Below, one piece after another: positions 11,201 to 22,207 of a stretch of DNA of 60,553 bases. This stretch comes from Candolleomyces eurysporus (Eukaryota; Basidiomycota; Agaricomycetes; Agaricales; Psathyrellaceae), in contig JANBPK010001494.1 of NCBI GenBank assembly GCA_027579435.1, positions 1-60,553 of the forward strand, read 5' to 3'. Both the position numbers and the translations under genes were made by a program. Position 1 is the first letter of the stretch. Each line of letters starts with the position of its first letter. The notes below the pieces were generated by a model, which made no database searches, was not told where the DNA came from, and worked only from the letters and a program-made list of their open reading frames with translations.

Positions 11201-11956
11201 CCAATGCTATCCTTCAGATCTTCCGACAGAAGCTTCGGATCTTTCCCCTTGACGGCGTTTACAATACTCGAGCCCAGGAGATCGCAACGTTTCTTCAGGA
11301 TCCCCACTTCTTTTTTGTTTGAGTCGGCCTCCTATGTAATGTTCGAGCGACATGCACGNAAAAAAAGTAGAAGGTATGCATACCTCAATGATGTCCACAA
11401 CCTTCAGCAGTGCTCCAGCCGGACCTTTGAACGGGTCTGGAACGACGGCTACAATAATACCCAGCGCAGTTTTCAGTGTCCCCTTCGCAATTGCCCAGGC
11501 CTTGGAGGAACTCGTTGCAGACCTTGGCTCATTCACGACACCGTGAGCCATCCTAGGTGCGGTAGCGGTGCCGCTCGCAAGAGTGTCAGCAGCGCCCACT
11601 TCACCGGCTGTAGCAGCTTCCCCGTCCCTACGAAGGCCACCCATGATATTCGCATTGTCACTCAACCCTGAACCCCCAGCATCTTGGGGCCTTGTTTCCC
11701 CATCTCCCTCGTTCCTCGACTTGCTTCGATCGAGGAACGACTTGACGCCCTTCTCTGCCTTCTGCACGCGCCTCTCCATCTTATCCTTCCCTTTGTCATA
11801 TTTTTCCCCCACCCATGCTCTAAATCGGCTGGCTCTGCTAGGGGGTCGACTGTCATCAGTGCCTGGCGTCACAGCACGAGACGGGATCGGCGTGTTGCGC
11901 TCCGAAATGTCGGGGATACCACGGTTTTCACCTCCGGAATGAATAAATTCAGACAT
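8278..11956 (-). pseudogene. NACHT-WD40 NLR-like (STAND) gene with one in-frame stop
   Basis: Five exons (11956-11384, 11331-11189, 11132-10997, 10943-10845, 10794-8278) join perfectly in frame to 1156 codons. The N-terminal 130 residues are low-complexity and charged, followed by a helical stretch (ALGIIVAVVPDPFKGPAGAL). The NACHT domain has Walker A GIAGIGKST at about residues 378-386, Walker B LVLVVDALDECAEP near 477-490 and a sensor-like FLTSRPE. A helical or winged-helix-like linker follows, then three WD40 repeats at about 940-1065. Fungal proteins of this design are regulated P-loop switches linked to non-self recognition. One TAG codon at 9153-9151 (codon 865) interrupts the frame between NACHT and WD40; nothing else breaks it. 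No plausible intron removes it. It could be a nonsense mutation, or the two parts could be expressed separately. Exons 4-5 are CpG-depleted and exons 1-2 are not. The N at 11359 is inside intron 1. Confidence 0.8.
8551..8928 (-). repeat. Three tandem 126-bp WD40 repeat units
   Basis: Units 8928-8803, 8802-8677 and 8676-8551 each encode 42 residues of WD40 type ending in LWDxQAGTLLA. All three carry SVAFSPDG; the first has [12 protein letters not shown], the others [12 protein letters not shown] and [12 protein letters not shown]. The high identity suits recent duplication or conversion, as is known for the repeat domains of fungal NLRs. Three repeats alone cannot close a seven-bladed propeller. 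Confidence 0.85.
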
Positions 11957-14900
11957 GTTGGTTGGTTGGTTCGAAAAGCTCAGTTAGATCGCAAAGTTTC
12001 GACAGTGGATGGTGGTCCAAGTTCAAGTTGCGGTGAGAGAGCCTCGAGGCAGCCCTGATGCTGATCATCGATGTGCCCGTGATGACTCTGCGGTTATATT
12101 AGGCAATCAATCAGGACCGGGAGTGGACCGGTGTCCGGTCCGCCACTGGCACGAGGCGTCATAATTGCTGGTCTAGACTGGCAGTGAGCGCTGAGCTCTC
12201 GAAGCAATCTCAGAGACCGACAAACCGTGAGGTCTAACGATTCGGTAATATGCCACACAACTAGGACTTAATGATCGCGTTAGCCCTCAAAACAACGACA
12301 TCTACATGGAACTGTAGGTAAAGCAACAGGAATTCTCAATCGACAAACGATAAACGAAATGAAGCCGCAAGGCTCTTAATGCCGAGCCTGAGGCAACCTC
12401 ATCCGAGGAAGTCAAGTAGACCCTACGCAAACAAACCGTCAGGTCATCACGCCCAATTGGGCGGCAGAAAGCTAAAAGAATAGACGAAAAGACACATCAC
12501 ATGCATTTCCCCACTCTTGCCTACGATACAACAAGGTCCCTCGAGCCTCCACGCTATCCAACTCCAACCCAGGCTCAAACTCGGTATAGAACCCAGCCAT
12601 ATTCGAAGTGGCCGCGTTCTGCTGGAAGGTTGGTAGCGAGGCGAAACCATTTTCACAGCTAAAGGCATTTGCGTATCACTATGATCTTGTCCGAGTCGCA
12701 GGTGTAGAGGGTGGCGACAAAGGAGGAGACTATACAGGAGAATGCAGCGTTCGGTTAAGCATGGACAGGTCAAGATAGGATTAGGTAGACGCACCAGAAG
12801 GGTATCGGGTGAATCTGCTTTAAATAGCAAATGGGAAAATAGGTCAGTCAGCACGTAGCACTGGCAGAGAAAGTTCGCCAAGAAACTTACCAGAACTTCT
12901 TTGTAAGACGTTGCCTAAGAGTGAAATCGATATCCGATGCGTAAATAGGCGACAGAAACGACGCACTTTTTCCTGACAACTGTCCCCTTCAGCACAAGGT
13001 ACTGAAACCTATCAAGCACGCACAACTCGTCGGCAAGCCACGAGAGCAGAGACATGAAAGCACCCATACTGATTCTCGCAAACCGAAACATCCGCTTCGT
13101 TACTTTTTTTTATATGCGCAAGCCTCTTCAGCCGATCTTCCTACCGGGCGCGCAACTTGACCTATCCACAAGGTGGATAAACACGCGAGTTGAACTATAC
13201 AATCGATAAGGATTCTCCACTTTCATGATATACGACATCGGACAAATAACTGTCGATAACCAAACTCTTCGTCAGCCCGTACTGCGCAGCACTATTAAGC
13301 GCTGCAGTATTTGCGTCAGGTGTTGGAAATTATGGTAAGTATCATCATTCCGCATAAAACGGCTCGAGAAACTTACCTCAACACATTCCTTCGAATACTC
13401 ACTGCTGAAGAAACCTCCAACAACTACCAGGAGAGCCTATGTAGGCTGTCCGACTCTAGTGACTCGAGGTTGCTCTTCGAACAGCAGGAGCACTTCGAAA
13501 CGAGCAGACAGCAGAATGCAGAGAACTTTGCCCACCTAGTCTACGACAGGGTCAAACACTTCACTTCGAAGCAGGTATTGGCAGTTGTCCATCGATAAGT
13601 CCAACGGCCGGTCGTGTCAATCTTCGACGTTGAAGGATGAGTATATGCAGTGGAGAAAATTCCCTAAGAGAAGACGAGATCGATTTTAGTCAAGGTACTG
13701 TGATCACAGTTGTAGGAAACTTACCATTGTCTTCGACACCAGAGATAGTTCAGCTGATCGGATTCGCTGAACGAGCGCACTGGGAAGATATATCAGGGAC
13801 TCATCTACTAACACCCAGGGCTTCACACCACTGAAGTAAGCCAACGATGGCAGATCGAGATGCGCAGGATGCGCCGCCAAAAGTGTCTAATTAAAAGCCC
13901 TCGGTTAGTATTGAAATACAGCTTGAAGAAAACGAAGGGGTACCTTAACATTCTCCTAGAACCTTAGATCAAAGAACGAACTGCGACAGTTCGCTCCAGA
14001 CCAGGCAACATATCTCCGCAATCTCGAGGTGTGGGTGTGCCAGCTGTTCGATAGTCTAACGCAGGGAGAGTGCCACCACCAGCATCGTAGACAATAAAGT
14101 TCTGCCAAGCTTCAAGTGATAAGTGACGGCGAGGTCAGCGCAGTAAACCACAGCGGGCTCGGGCTCGATGATAATCTTCAGCCTGTCACAGCTGCCTCAA
14201 GCATGATGCATGATTTCGCGGTCCTTCGCGGCCCAAGCCGCTGGAGCTTTGAGCCAAACCTCTGCCGTTTCTAAGAGAGGAATTTATCAGAATTCGGAAC
14301 GGGGGGGAACGAGAGGAGCGGGAGCGAGATGCTGGTTAAAATACTTACTGAGATCGGCTCCGGCCCCGATGTCCCAGTGATCTGATCCTTCCCAAAGGCA
14401 GTTGCTCAACAACCCATCAGCCTGGTCAAACACGCGACGGAATTTGCCTACCGGATCCGGAATATTTGGCAACCGAGGATCCACGGCAGACCCATCCAAA
14501 GGGCATGGGGCTCTAACAACAATTTGAACTATTTACACTTCGAGGTGCCTACATGGGACTTGGATTCCCCGCGTGCAGGCCCAATGCATTGACGCGTCCA
14601 GCATCATCGTAGAGCAAACACGCTGGGATCTAAAAATGAAAATGAGGATCTTTCGTTGATGATAACAGTTCGGACGAGGATGGAGTGCAGGTACCTTGCA
14701 GAGCCCCTTTTGAAAGGTCCAGGCCAGGTGAGGACCCGCTGCATATGTTCTCCAGCAAAAACCCGAGACTCAACCTAACCATTACACCCCAATCAGCAAT
14801 ACGCTCCCACCAAAACGTCAGAAATCAAGAGCGCACCAAAATCAATCGAAACTGCCATCCTCTCCTCTTTCGCAACTTATTGAGTGCGGAAGCAGGATCG

Positions 14901-15140
14901 GCAAAGGCAGAGGCGGAGGCGATGGACGCATTGACCCGGCGGCAGACACGTTGAACGCGGACGGAGGGCGCTGGGTCATGAGTCTCATGTTATACCCACA
15001 CGAAGACCGCGGAGGCAGGGGCGAATGCGATGTCTGAACTGGTTAGGACCGGCTGCTGAAACTGCTGGGGCTTCTCCAATACAGACTGGGAGACATTGCG
15101 CCCAACAATGGATCGGATGTACTGGCATGCAGATATTGAG
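11957..15140. repeat. Segmental duplication, copy 2
   Basis: This is the direct counterpart of 1-3130, carrying the NLR leader and an HSPA12-like pseudogene in the same order and on the same strand. Unlike the neighbouring NLR 3' part, its CpG content is normal. Ends are estimated. Confidence 0.75.
12490..14990 (-). pseudogene. HSPA12-like Hsp70 pseudogene, copy 2
   Basis: This is the better-preserved copy. On the minus strand it shows VSIDFGALL near 14860 (phosphate-1-like), QRVLTWPGPFKRGSA near 14745, IPACLLYDDAGRVNALG near 14620, an exon with VDPRLPNIPDPVGKFRRVF ending ADLS at a GTAAGT donor (about 14350), ETAEVWLKAPAAWAAKDREI (about 14270), KIIIEPEPAVVYCA (about 14170) and FIVYDAGGGTLPALDYRTAG near 14100. 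The EPEAA-like and DAGGGT motifs are the hallmark of the HSPA12 branch of Hsp70. The C-terminal block MAGFYTEFEPGLEL is near 12570. Stops and frame changes between 12.6 and 13.9 kb make it a pseudogene. It sits directly upstream of the NLR, on the same strand. Confidence 0.65.
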
Positions 15141-15575
15141 TGAGCCATAAATCATTCGAAGTCAAAGAAAGATCCTTGCGCTGGGTTCAACGAGTCACCG
15201 TTGGCACCATCTGTTGATGAGACGGCAATGAAGACGTCGACGCTGCCTCATGATTCACGTCGCCTCCAATAGACATGGGCCCTTGGCCCCGGACACTCAA
15301 AGCAATTGGAAGGCATGCACCCCATTCCATTCCACCATTATCATGCCATCTGGGACGCTTTCTGGCCACCTGTGTACGACTCTGACGCATACCAGAGAGC
15401 CACGCTGCACTCTTGCTGCCCCAGTCACTCTCGATTATATCCGAGACTCAAACGTTAGTGGCTTGCCGCGTGTCGAATGCCCGAAGAGCTTGGTCAGGAA
15501 CTTGGTAAGATTACACACTGAAAAGGTTTACAAATAATGGCTCTCATGAGGTGAACGTAAGACGAGTCATAGTAA
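15141..15575. other. Intergenic, no gene seen
   Basis: CpG-normal sequence between the HSPA12-like relic and the 3' end of the first P450. No recognisable feature. Confidence 0.4.
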
Positions 15576-18194
15576 TTATACCAAGGTCACTTTGAGCGGA
15601 AGCTGAAGCTTTCTGTTCCCGTTCGCCGTGATTTCAGCGTCCTCGGTGGTAGGTTGAACGACGTTGTTCCACTCCCAAATGACCTTGCGATCGCTGGGAG
15701 CGAAACGGAAGGTTTGTATAAGGGTCGAAAGGACTGCCTCTGCAACAAACAAAGTGACTGCGTTCAGCAGCGAAATCAGGATTTCCAAAATGCGGGACGT
15801 ACTCATTTCGAGCTGAGAAAACTTGAAACCGATGCAGGCCCGATTACCGCCGGAGAAGGTCATCCTACGGTCACGGTTCAGTCTTCAGCAAGGAAATCAA
15901 GCCGCAGTGGGAGAGGCACTCACAAATGAGAGTAGATTCCTGGAACACGGGCTTCTGGCACTCGATCTGGAAGTGGAGAGATCCATCGCTCTGGTTTCCA
16001 TTCGTGTGCATCGGGACCCCAGATCTCGGGATCGGTGTTACATTTCAGGAGGCTCAGCAATATCCTGGTACCTTTAGGCACGAAAATGCTATCCATTTGC
16101 TTTCCGTCTGTCGAGGTGATGGGTTTGTCCAATGGCAGAACGATATCGCTATTTGCCCTAGAAAAGAGGATGAAATTAGTAAAGCTTCGGCAGAGACGCC
16201 GAACGCGCGACTCACTGCCTGGTTAAATACGGAACAGGTGTATGGCTGGAGACAGGAAGTTAGAGCAAACTTTCTACGGGTGTGAGCAAGCTTACACTCT
16301 GAGCGACTCCCTGCAAACCGCGTCTAGGTATGGCAACGATGACAGAGTATCGTAGTCCAATTCACCATGGCTCTCAAAGGCGTCACATATCTCGGTTCGA
16401 AGTTTTTCTTGCACCTCTGGATGCTCGCTGAGAAGGTGCAGGGTTCGCGACAGTGCGTTAGAGGTCGTATCCATGGCCGCAAATATGATTGTTCTACGCA
16501 AAGATGCAATGAGCATATGATCGACGTGTAGAACAAAACGAACGCACGAGATCTGGGCCACGAGCTCGCTCTCTGGAATTCTGTCTTCCTCGGAGGCAGC
16601 GTTGTTGGCCTTAACTGTAATCCCAAAAACCGATGGCAATCAGCCTTGAGACCAAGGGAAACGATAGAAAGAAAGTCGATTGACTTCGAGAAACTTACCA
16701 AGAACACTCATAATATCTTTCCTTCCCAGTCCATCATTCTCCATCACCTCTCGCTTCGTCGCTTCAAAGATTTCCATCGAGGTGTTGGTCATGATGTCCA
16801 CCATATCCCTGATAATGTGCATTTCCTTCCATGGAAGGAAGTCGATTATCGCCCGCTGGGTCTCTGGAGAGATCAAATCGACATAGGGAAGGAGTACGAT
16901 ACGGCCAATCATGACTGGGGCATCGTTCGTGGCGCCACTGAGCATTACATATTCGCATTCTTGTCAGTCAACGGCTTTCAAGGAGGCGACAAATGACGGT
17001 GACGTACGTCAGGCCCTTTATGCTTGCGGCGTAAGGGTGCATCTTGGTACCCTCTTCAAGGGAATCAAACGAGTATCCAAAGCCGCTCTGTCCGATTAGT
17101 TCCAAGGCGGTTCGTGTCATCCATGAAGCGACTTCGATCTGAATCCGAGTCACAAGTCATGGTAGCCCGTTAGACGGAGCCTGATACAAATGGAAGGCTC
17201 ATTGTGCTCACCTCTTTCTCGCCCTTGTTGACCTTCAGCAAGAAGGCTTTTCGCGTCTATACCTCTCTATCAGTACCACGAAAGACAACGAGACGCAGAG
17301 TATGATGATATATATACCTTATTCGCAATCTCGAAGAAGGTTGGAACTGGATCGAAGGTTAAATCGGTGGTCTGGGAGATGGAAAGTAGATGCGACGCAC
17401 CCATCCCTCTCATGTGCGCAATTGAAAAGACGGGGGTCAATAGCTTCCTTTGCTTACGGTGATGTGCTCCTGCGAGATTGTCAGAAGCGCCCGGATCAAA
17501 CGTCTTGGTTAAATGAATTACAGTACCTTCTGTGCTGAGCAAACCCATTCCGAAGATCTTTCTCGTGACTCTGTTCCACCACGATATCGGTCAGGATGAC
17601 TGAGGCGAAACCGGTTCAGCTGTGCTTACACGAAGAAGTCGACAGGCTCTTCATAGACATTCGAGTCCTTCACAACGAACGCGAGTGTAAGGTTCTGCTA
17701 TGATAAGGTTTGATTGGAGTTTACCTTTACAACAATGTGGTGAAGCGCCTTGGGGTCGTAAACGTAGAGCATGTCTTGCTGTAAAGGATCGTTGTTCAGC
17801 GCCCCGTGTCATAGGGTTGGAAATTTGATCCAGCACCCACTTTGAACAAGCCGGTAAACCTGAAAACCCTGCCATCTGAGATATGAATAGATATTGAGAC
17901 GTTCGATCCCGGGTGAAGTTAAGGCTCATTAGAACTGACATTTGCGAGCGAGTTTTTCATGGTACCCTTCTGCATCATTCGCTAACAGCTTGATCAAACT
18001 CCCTGGATAGTCGTAATCAATACCAAGGTGTGAGCATTCAGTTCTCGAAAGGAACACATGCCTGTTAACCACGATTCAGGCGGAGGACCTGGGACAACAG
18101 CCAAAGGGCTCTTGAAAATAAAGCGTTTGAACCAGCGCCATGTAAACCAGGTTCCCAGGAAGATGAGTGCTGACTGGATGATGGCGAGAAGCAT
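15576..18194 (-). CDS. Cytochrome P450 monooxygenase (tandem copy 1)
   Basis: About a dozen short introns can be followed without breaking the frame. The protein begins MLLAIIQSALIFLGTWF, a hydrophobic membrane anchor, then VVPGPPPESWLTG (proline-rich hinge). Later come HHRKQRKLLTPVFS (C-helix WxxxR-like region), FAAMDTTSNALSR (I-helix A/GxxDTT), ESLR (ExxR of the K-helix) and FSGGNRACIG, the heme-thiolate loop FxxGxRxCxG with its cysteine present. All core P450 motifs are intact, so this should be an ER-bound heme monooxygenase; substrate unknown. Intron 1 (18003-18061) has a GC donor. The second copy at 19568-22207 shares intron 1 exactly. A CYP family number cannot be assigned without a search. 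Confidence 0.9.
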
Positions 18195-19567
18195 CTTGCG
18201 GCACTGTATCCAAACCTGGTTCTGTGGGTGAGCTCTTATTTAAGCGGACGGTGTGCACTGCTTTCGAAGTCCGATCATGGTACTGAAGCAGGGTCCATCC
18301 TCCGTGGAAAGTGAGGTAACGAAACAATATGGCGAACACGAGGTGAGAGTACCGGAGTGAGTAATGCAGGCTTCTTCATCGCCGACTTCCGTCAGTAACG
18401 AGACCACCAGCCGACAATGTTCCCTTGACGAAGGAGAGCCATTGGCTGTCAGTCAAATGGATGTCTTATCGTTGAAAACGATGGAAAGAGTCGAACATGA
18501 AGCCACATGTTCAGGAATTGAGGGTACTCTCGGCTTTTGAGAGCCTAGTGCATCAGTGGTGCTGCCATGGGGTTTCATTCCACATGCCAATATCACCGCC
18601 CAATGCTTGATTTGGGAGATCCATACCCAACTCAACAAAAGCGATTGGCTGGGGATTGCAATTGGTTAGTGAGATTTCGTTAGGGGACGCCCGAACAAGG
18701 AAACCTTACGGTGCACCGTCCCGAGGAGGCAAGCCTTTTCGTGGACGGTGGGATTTGACCATACTCGAAAAGATAACACTCGCACTTGGCAGAATCTGAA
18801 GAGTGACTAGACTCTTGACAAGCCAATTCCGTCTGTGTTGGAAAAAGCAACCCGCCGGCTCTGATCCGTTCGACACTCGGATCAAATTTGGTTATACCGA
18901 TGCCTTCAACACATGCTGGCATGTAGCGTCTTTTACCTCATACTATGACACAGCTTGACACCGATCACTTGTGAACTGCTTCGCTTTGGCGCCAATAATG
19001 TTTTGAAGCGCTTGGAGATGCCCCATGCAGATCTTGAGCGAGACGAGGCTGTAACCTCGTTGCAGATGCACTCCCGACCGAATTCGAACCCATGCCACCT
19101 GCTCGTCTTTGATCTGACGTACGACTTGGATGGGGTGGTCATGACTAGGACGTGAATGGAGGACTTGAGTCCGCCGTTTGCTGCCGGAACGTTATTTCCT
19201 CGAGCTGAGGCACCAAAAACGAGAGGTCAATATCGATACCAGTCGCAGACTGTGTTGGAGGGTCGGTGTTTGATCAAATGTCACCATAATGATAGTCTCA
19301 GAACAAAGTAATTAATTAAGTTACAGGCGTATCGTCAAAGGAGCCAACTCGGAATCGTGCATATAGAGATGTAAGATAATTATGGATAATCGTGTTTTGT
19401 AAAAGCGAAGAGAAGGAAGAAAATGAAACGTTACGGGCCAGCCAGGGCTCTGGAATTATATTAGGTGTAAGAAGAGATTGCACTGAGCCTCATTAAGCAG
19501 CAAAACAAACAGTCAATCAACTTGGATGGAATGGAGAGTGCTCAGTCTCCGTAAGAGAGACAGAGCG
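18195..19567. other. Intergenic between P450 copies
   Basis: No gene recognised. The part near 19160-19300 (with GGAACGTTATTTC) resembles 24340-24480 downstream of the P450 relic, which suggests that flanking DNA was duplicated with the P450 genes. Confidence 0.45.
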
Positions 19568-22207
19568 TTACGCCTGCACCAGGGCCACTTTCAGCGGCAG
19601 CTCAGGTTCTCTGGCACCACTGGCAGCGACCTTGGCGTCCTCTGTAGTGGGCTGAACCACGGCATTCCACTCCCAGACGATCCGCTTGTCGCTGGGGGCG
19701 AACTTGAAGGTAGGAAGAAGGACCGAAAGGAGGACCTCTGTACTCAAACAATTATGTTATTGGCCGCTAGTTCAGAAATTGTCTATGTATAAAAAATGTG
19801 AGCGATACGTACTCATTTCCAGCTCGGAGACCTTGAATCCGATGCAGGCTCGACCACCGCCAGAAAAGGTCATTCTACAGAAATAGGAGAGGAAGTGGGT
19901 ACGGTTATTGGTCTATCGATCAATACACGAATGAATGAAAGCACTCACAGATTAGAGTAAACCCCTGGGACGTGAGCTTCTTGTACGCTACTTTGAAGGG
20001 GAGCCAGCCATCGCTCGGGTTTCCATTCGCCCGCATCGGGACCCCAGATTTCCGGATCGGTGTTGCAATTCGAGAGGGATAACATGATCTTCGAGCCTTT
20101 GGGGACAAATATACTGTCCACAGTTTCGCCCTTTTTCGAAGTGATGGGCTTCTGGAGCGGAAGGACTGCGTCACGTATCGCCCTAAAAGTAAGGAATCGT
20201 TGGTAACAAAAGACTCAAGATCCGATTCAATTCACTTACTCCCTGTTTATGAGAGGAAGAGGCGGGTAGCTGGGGGAAATGAGAATCAGAAAGGACGCCG
20301 GACTCGCGCGTGTGGGTCACTTACACTCTCAGAGTCTCTTTTACAACCGCGTCCAGGTATGGCAGTGAGGACAAAACCTCGTAGTCCAATTCCTCCTCGT
20401 CTTGAAAAGCGTCGCATAGTTCAGTTCGTACTTTTTCTTGGACGTCTGGGTGCTGGCTGAGGAGGAAAACAATTCGTGCCATCGCGTTCGCGGTTGTGTC
20501 CATAGCAGCAAATGTGATGGTCCTACGCGAGTCGCGAAGAGTGTCAGAACTTCCGAGCCAAAGAAGAGCCACTGAAGAAAAAAAACATACGATACTTGGG
20601 CCACTAGCTCGCTCTCCGGGATCCTGTCCTGGTCTGACGCAGCGTTATTAGCCTTGACTGGAATCCAGAATAAGTTGATCAGCATCGAGAAGTGGAAAGC
20701 AGCAAGTCAATGCCAGAGACGTACAGAGGACACTCATGATATCTTTCCTTCCTAGTTCATCTCCCTCGTTCGCTGACCGCTTAGTCGCCTCGAAGATATC
20801 CAAAGAAGTACTGTGCATGACGTCCACCATATCCCTAATCCGGTGCATCTGCTTCCAAGGAAGGAAGTCGATAATAGCCCTCTGAGTTTTTGGCGATACC
20901 AAGTGGGCATAGGGAGAGAGTAGTAGTCGGGCAACCACAACGGAGGTATCGCTGATAGCACACCTGTTCCCTACGATTCAGACAGTCGACAAAATTGTGG
21001 AAAACAGATGTGACGCACATAAAGCCCTTTAGACTTGTAACGAAAGGATGCTCCTCAGAGTCCTCTGTCAGAGAATCAAACGAGTATCCAAAGCCACTCT
21101 GTCCAGTAAATTCTAACATTGTTCGGGTCATCCATGACGCAACGTCGAGCTGAGCACACGGAGGCAACTTCAGATCTCAGCTTCGAACAAGGTGGGGCAG
21201 ATCAAACTCACCTCTTTCTCGCCAGCGTTTTTATTAAGCTGCAGTAAGAGGGCATTCCGCGTCTACACCTTCTGGTCAGCAGCACGAACGAGCACCGAAT
21301 GCAGCGTAAGGTATTTTACCCTATTTGAGACTTCGTAAAAGGTTGGTACTGTTTTTATCGCCGCCTCAGCAAGGTGTTTTCATTCTCCGCGAAGATGAGA
21401 GTATCGTACGTACCCATTCCTTTCAAATGTCCAAGTGAGAATACTGGATTTAGAAGCTTCCTTTGTTTGCGGTGGTGCTCCCCTGGAAAGCCATAAGGAG
21501 GGTTAAGTCACATCTCTGGTGAAGACTTGCCTTGCGTGCTGAGTAAACCCATGCCAAATACTTTTTGTACGACGCTGTCAGGAAATGAATAAGCCAGGGC
21601 ACAAGGGAGGATTAGCTACAGTACTCACAACTGGTATTCGTTGGGTTCTTCGTAAGAATTGATATCCTAGCCGCATAATGGAGGGCGTAAGGCACTGTCA
21701 TTGAGCCCCTTGTGGGTGGATGGACGCATACCTTGATGAGAATGTGATGGAGGGCTTTCGGATCGTAAACATAGAGAATATTTTCCTGTAATATGTTGGT
21801 TACCACCCTTCATTCGAGTCTCGACAGCATTAATCCATAGCTTACTTTGAAAAGGCCAGTGAACTTGAAGACTCTGCCAACTGAAAAATAGAAAACGTCG
21901 GCATGTGTTCGGTGGTATGCAGGTCAAGTCGGCCTGGCGGTGAGTTTGCACTCACATTCGCGAGCCAATTTCTCGTGGTACTGGGCCGCATCTTGGCTGA
22001 CGAGCTTCAGTAAATTCCCTGGTTACATACTAGCATTCAGTATTTACTTTAAGATGTATCCGAGCGGAAACACTCGCCTGTTAGCCATGATTCAGGAGCA
22101 GGACCAGGAACGGCATTCCAAGGGTCCTTGGACAAAACACGGTTGGATAGGCGCCATAAGAGTCGAGCTCCGAGGACGATAAGTGTGAGTTGGATGGCTG
22201 CGAACAT
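19568..22207 (-). CDS. Cytochrome P450 monooxygenase (tandem copy 2)
   Basis: A paralogue of the preceding P450. It starts MFAAIQLTLIVLGARLLW (membrane anchor), then VPGPAPESWLTG. It keeps SWMTRTMLEFTGQSGFGYSF, FAAMDTTANAMAR (I-helix), ETLR (ExxR) and FSGGGRACIG (heme loop with cysteine), ending LVQA-stop. The start was chosen by alignment with copy 1; an in-frame ATG 22 codons upstream gives a leader that copy 1 lacks. Intron 1 (22019-22077) has a GC donor (AG|GCGAGT) and the same length, 59 nt, as in copy 1. Both genes point leftward, about 1.4 kb apart, and presumably arose by tandem duplication. Confidence 0.9.
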
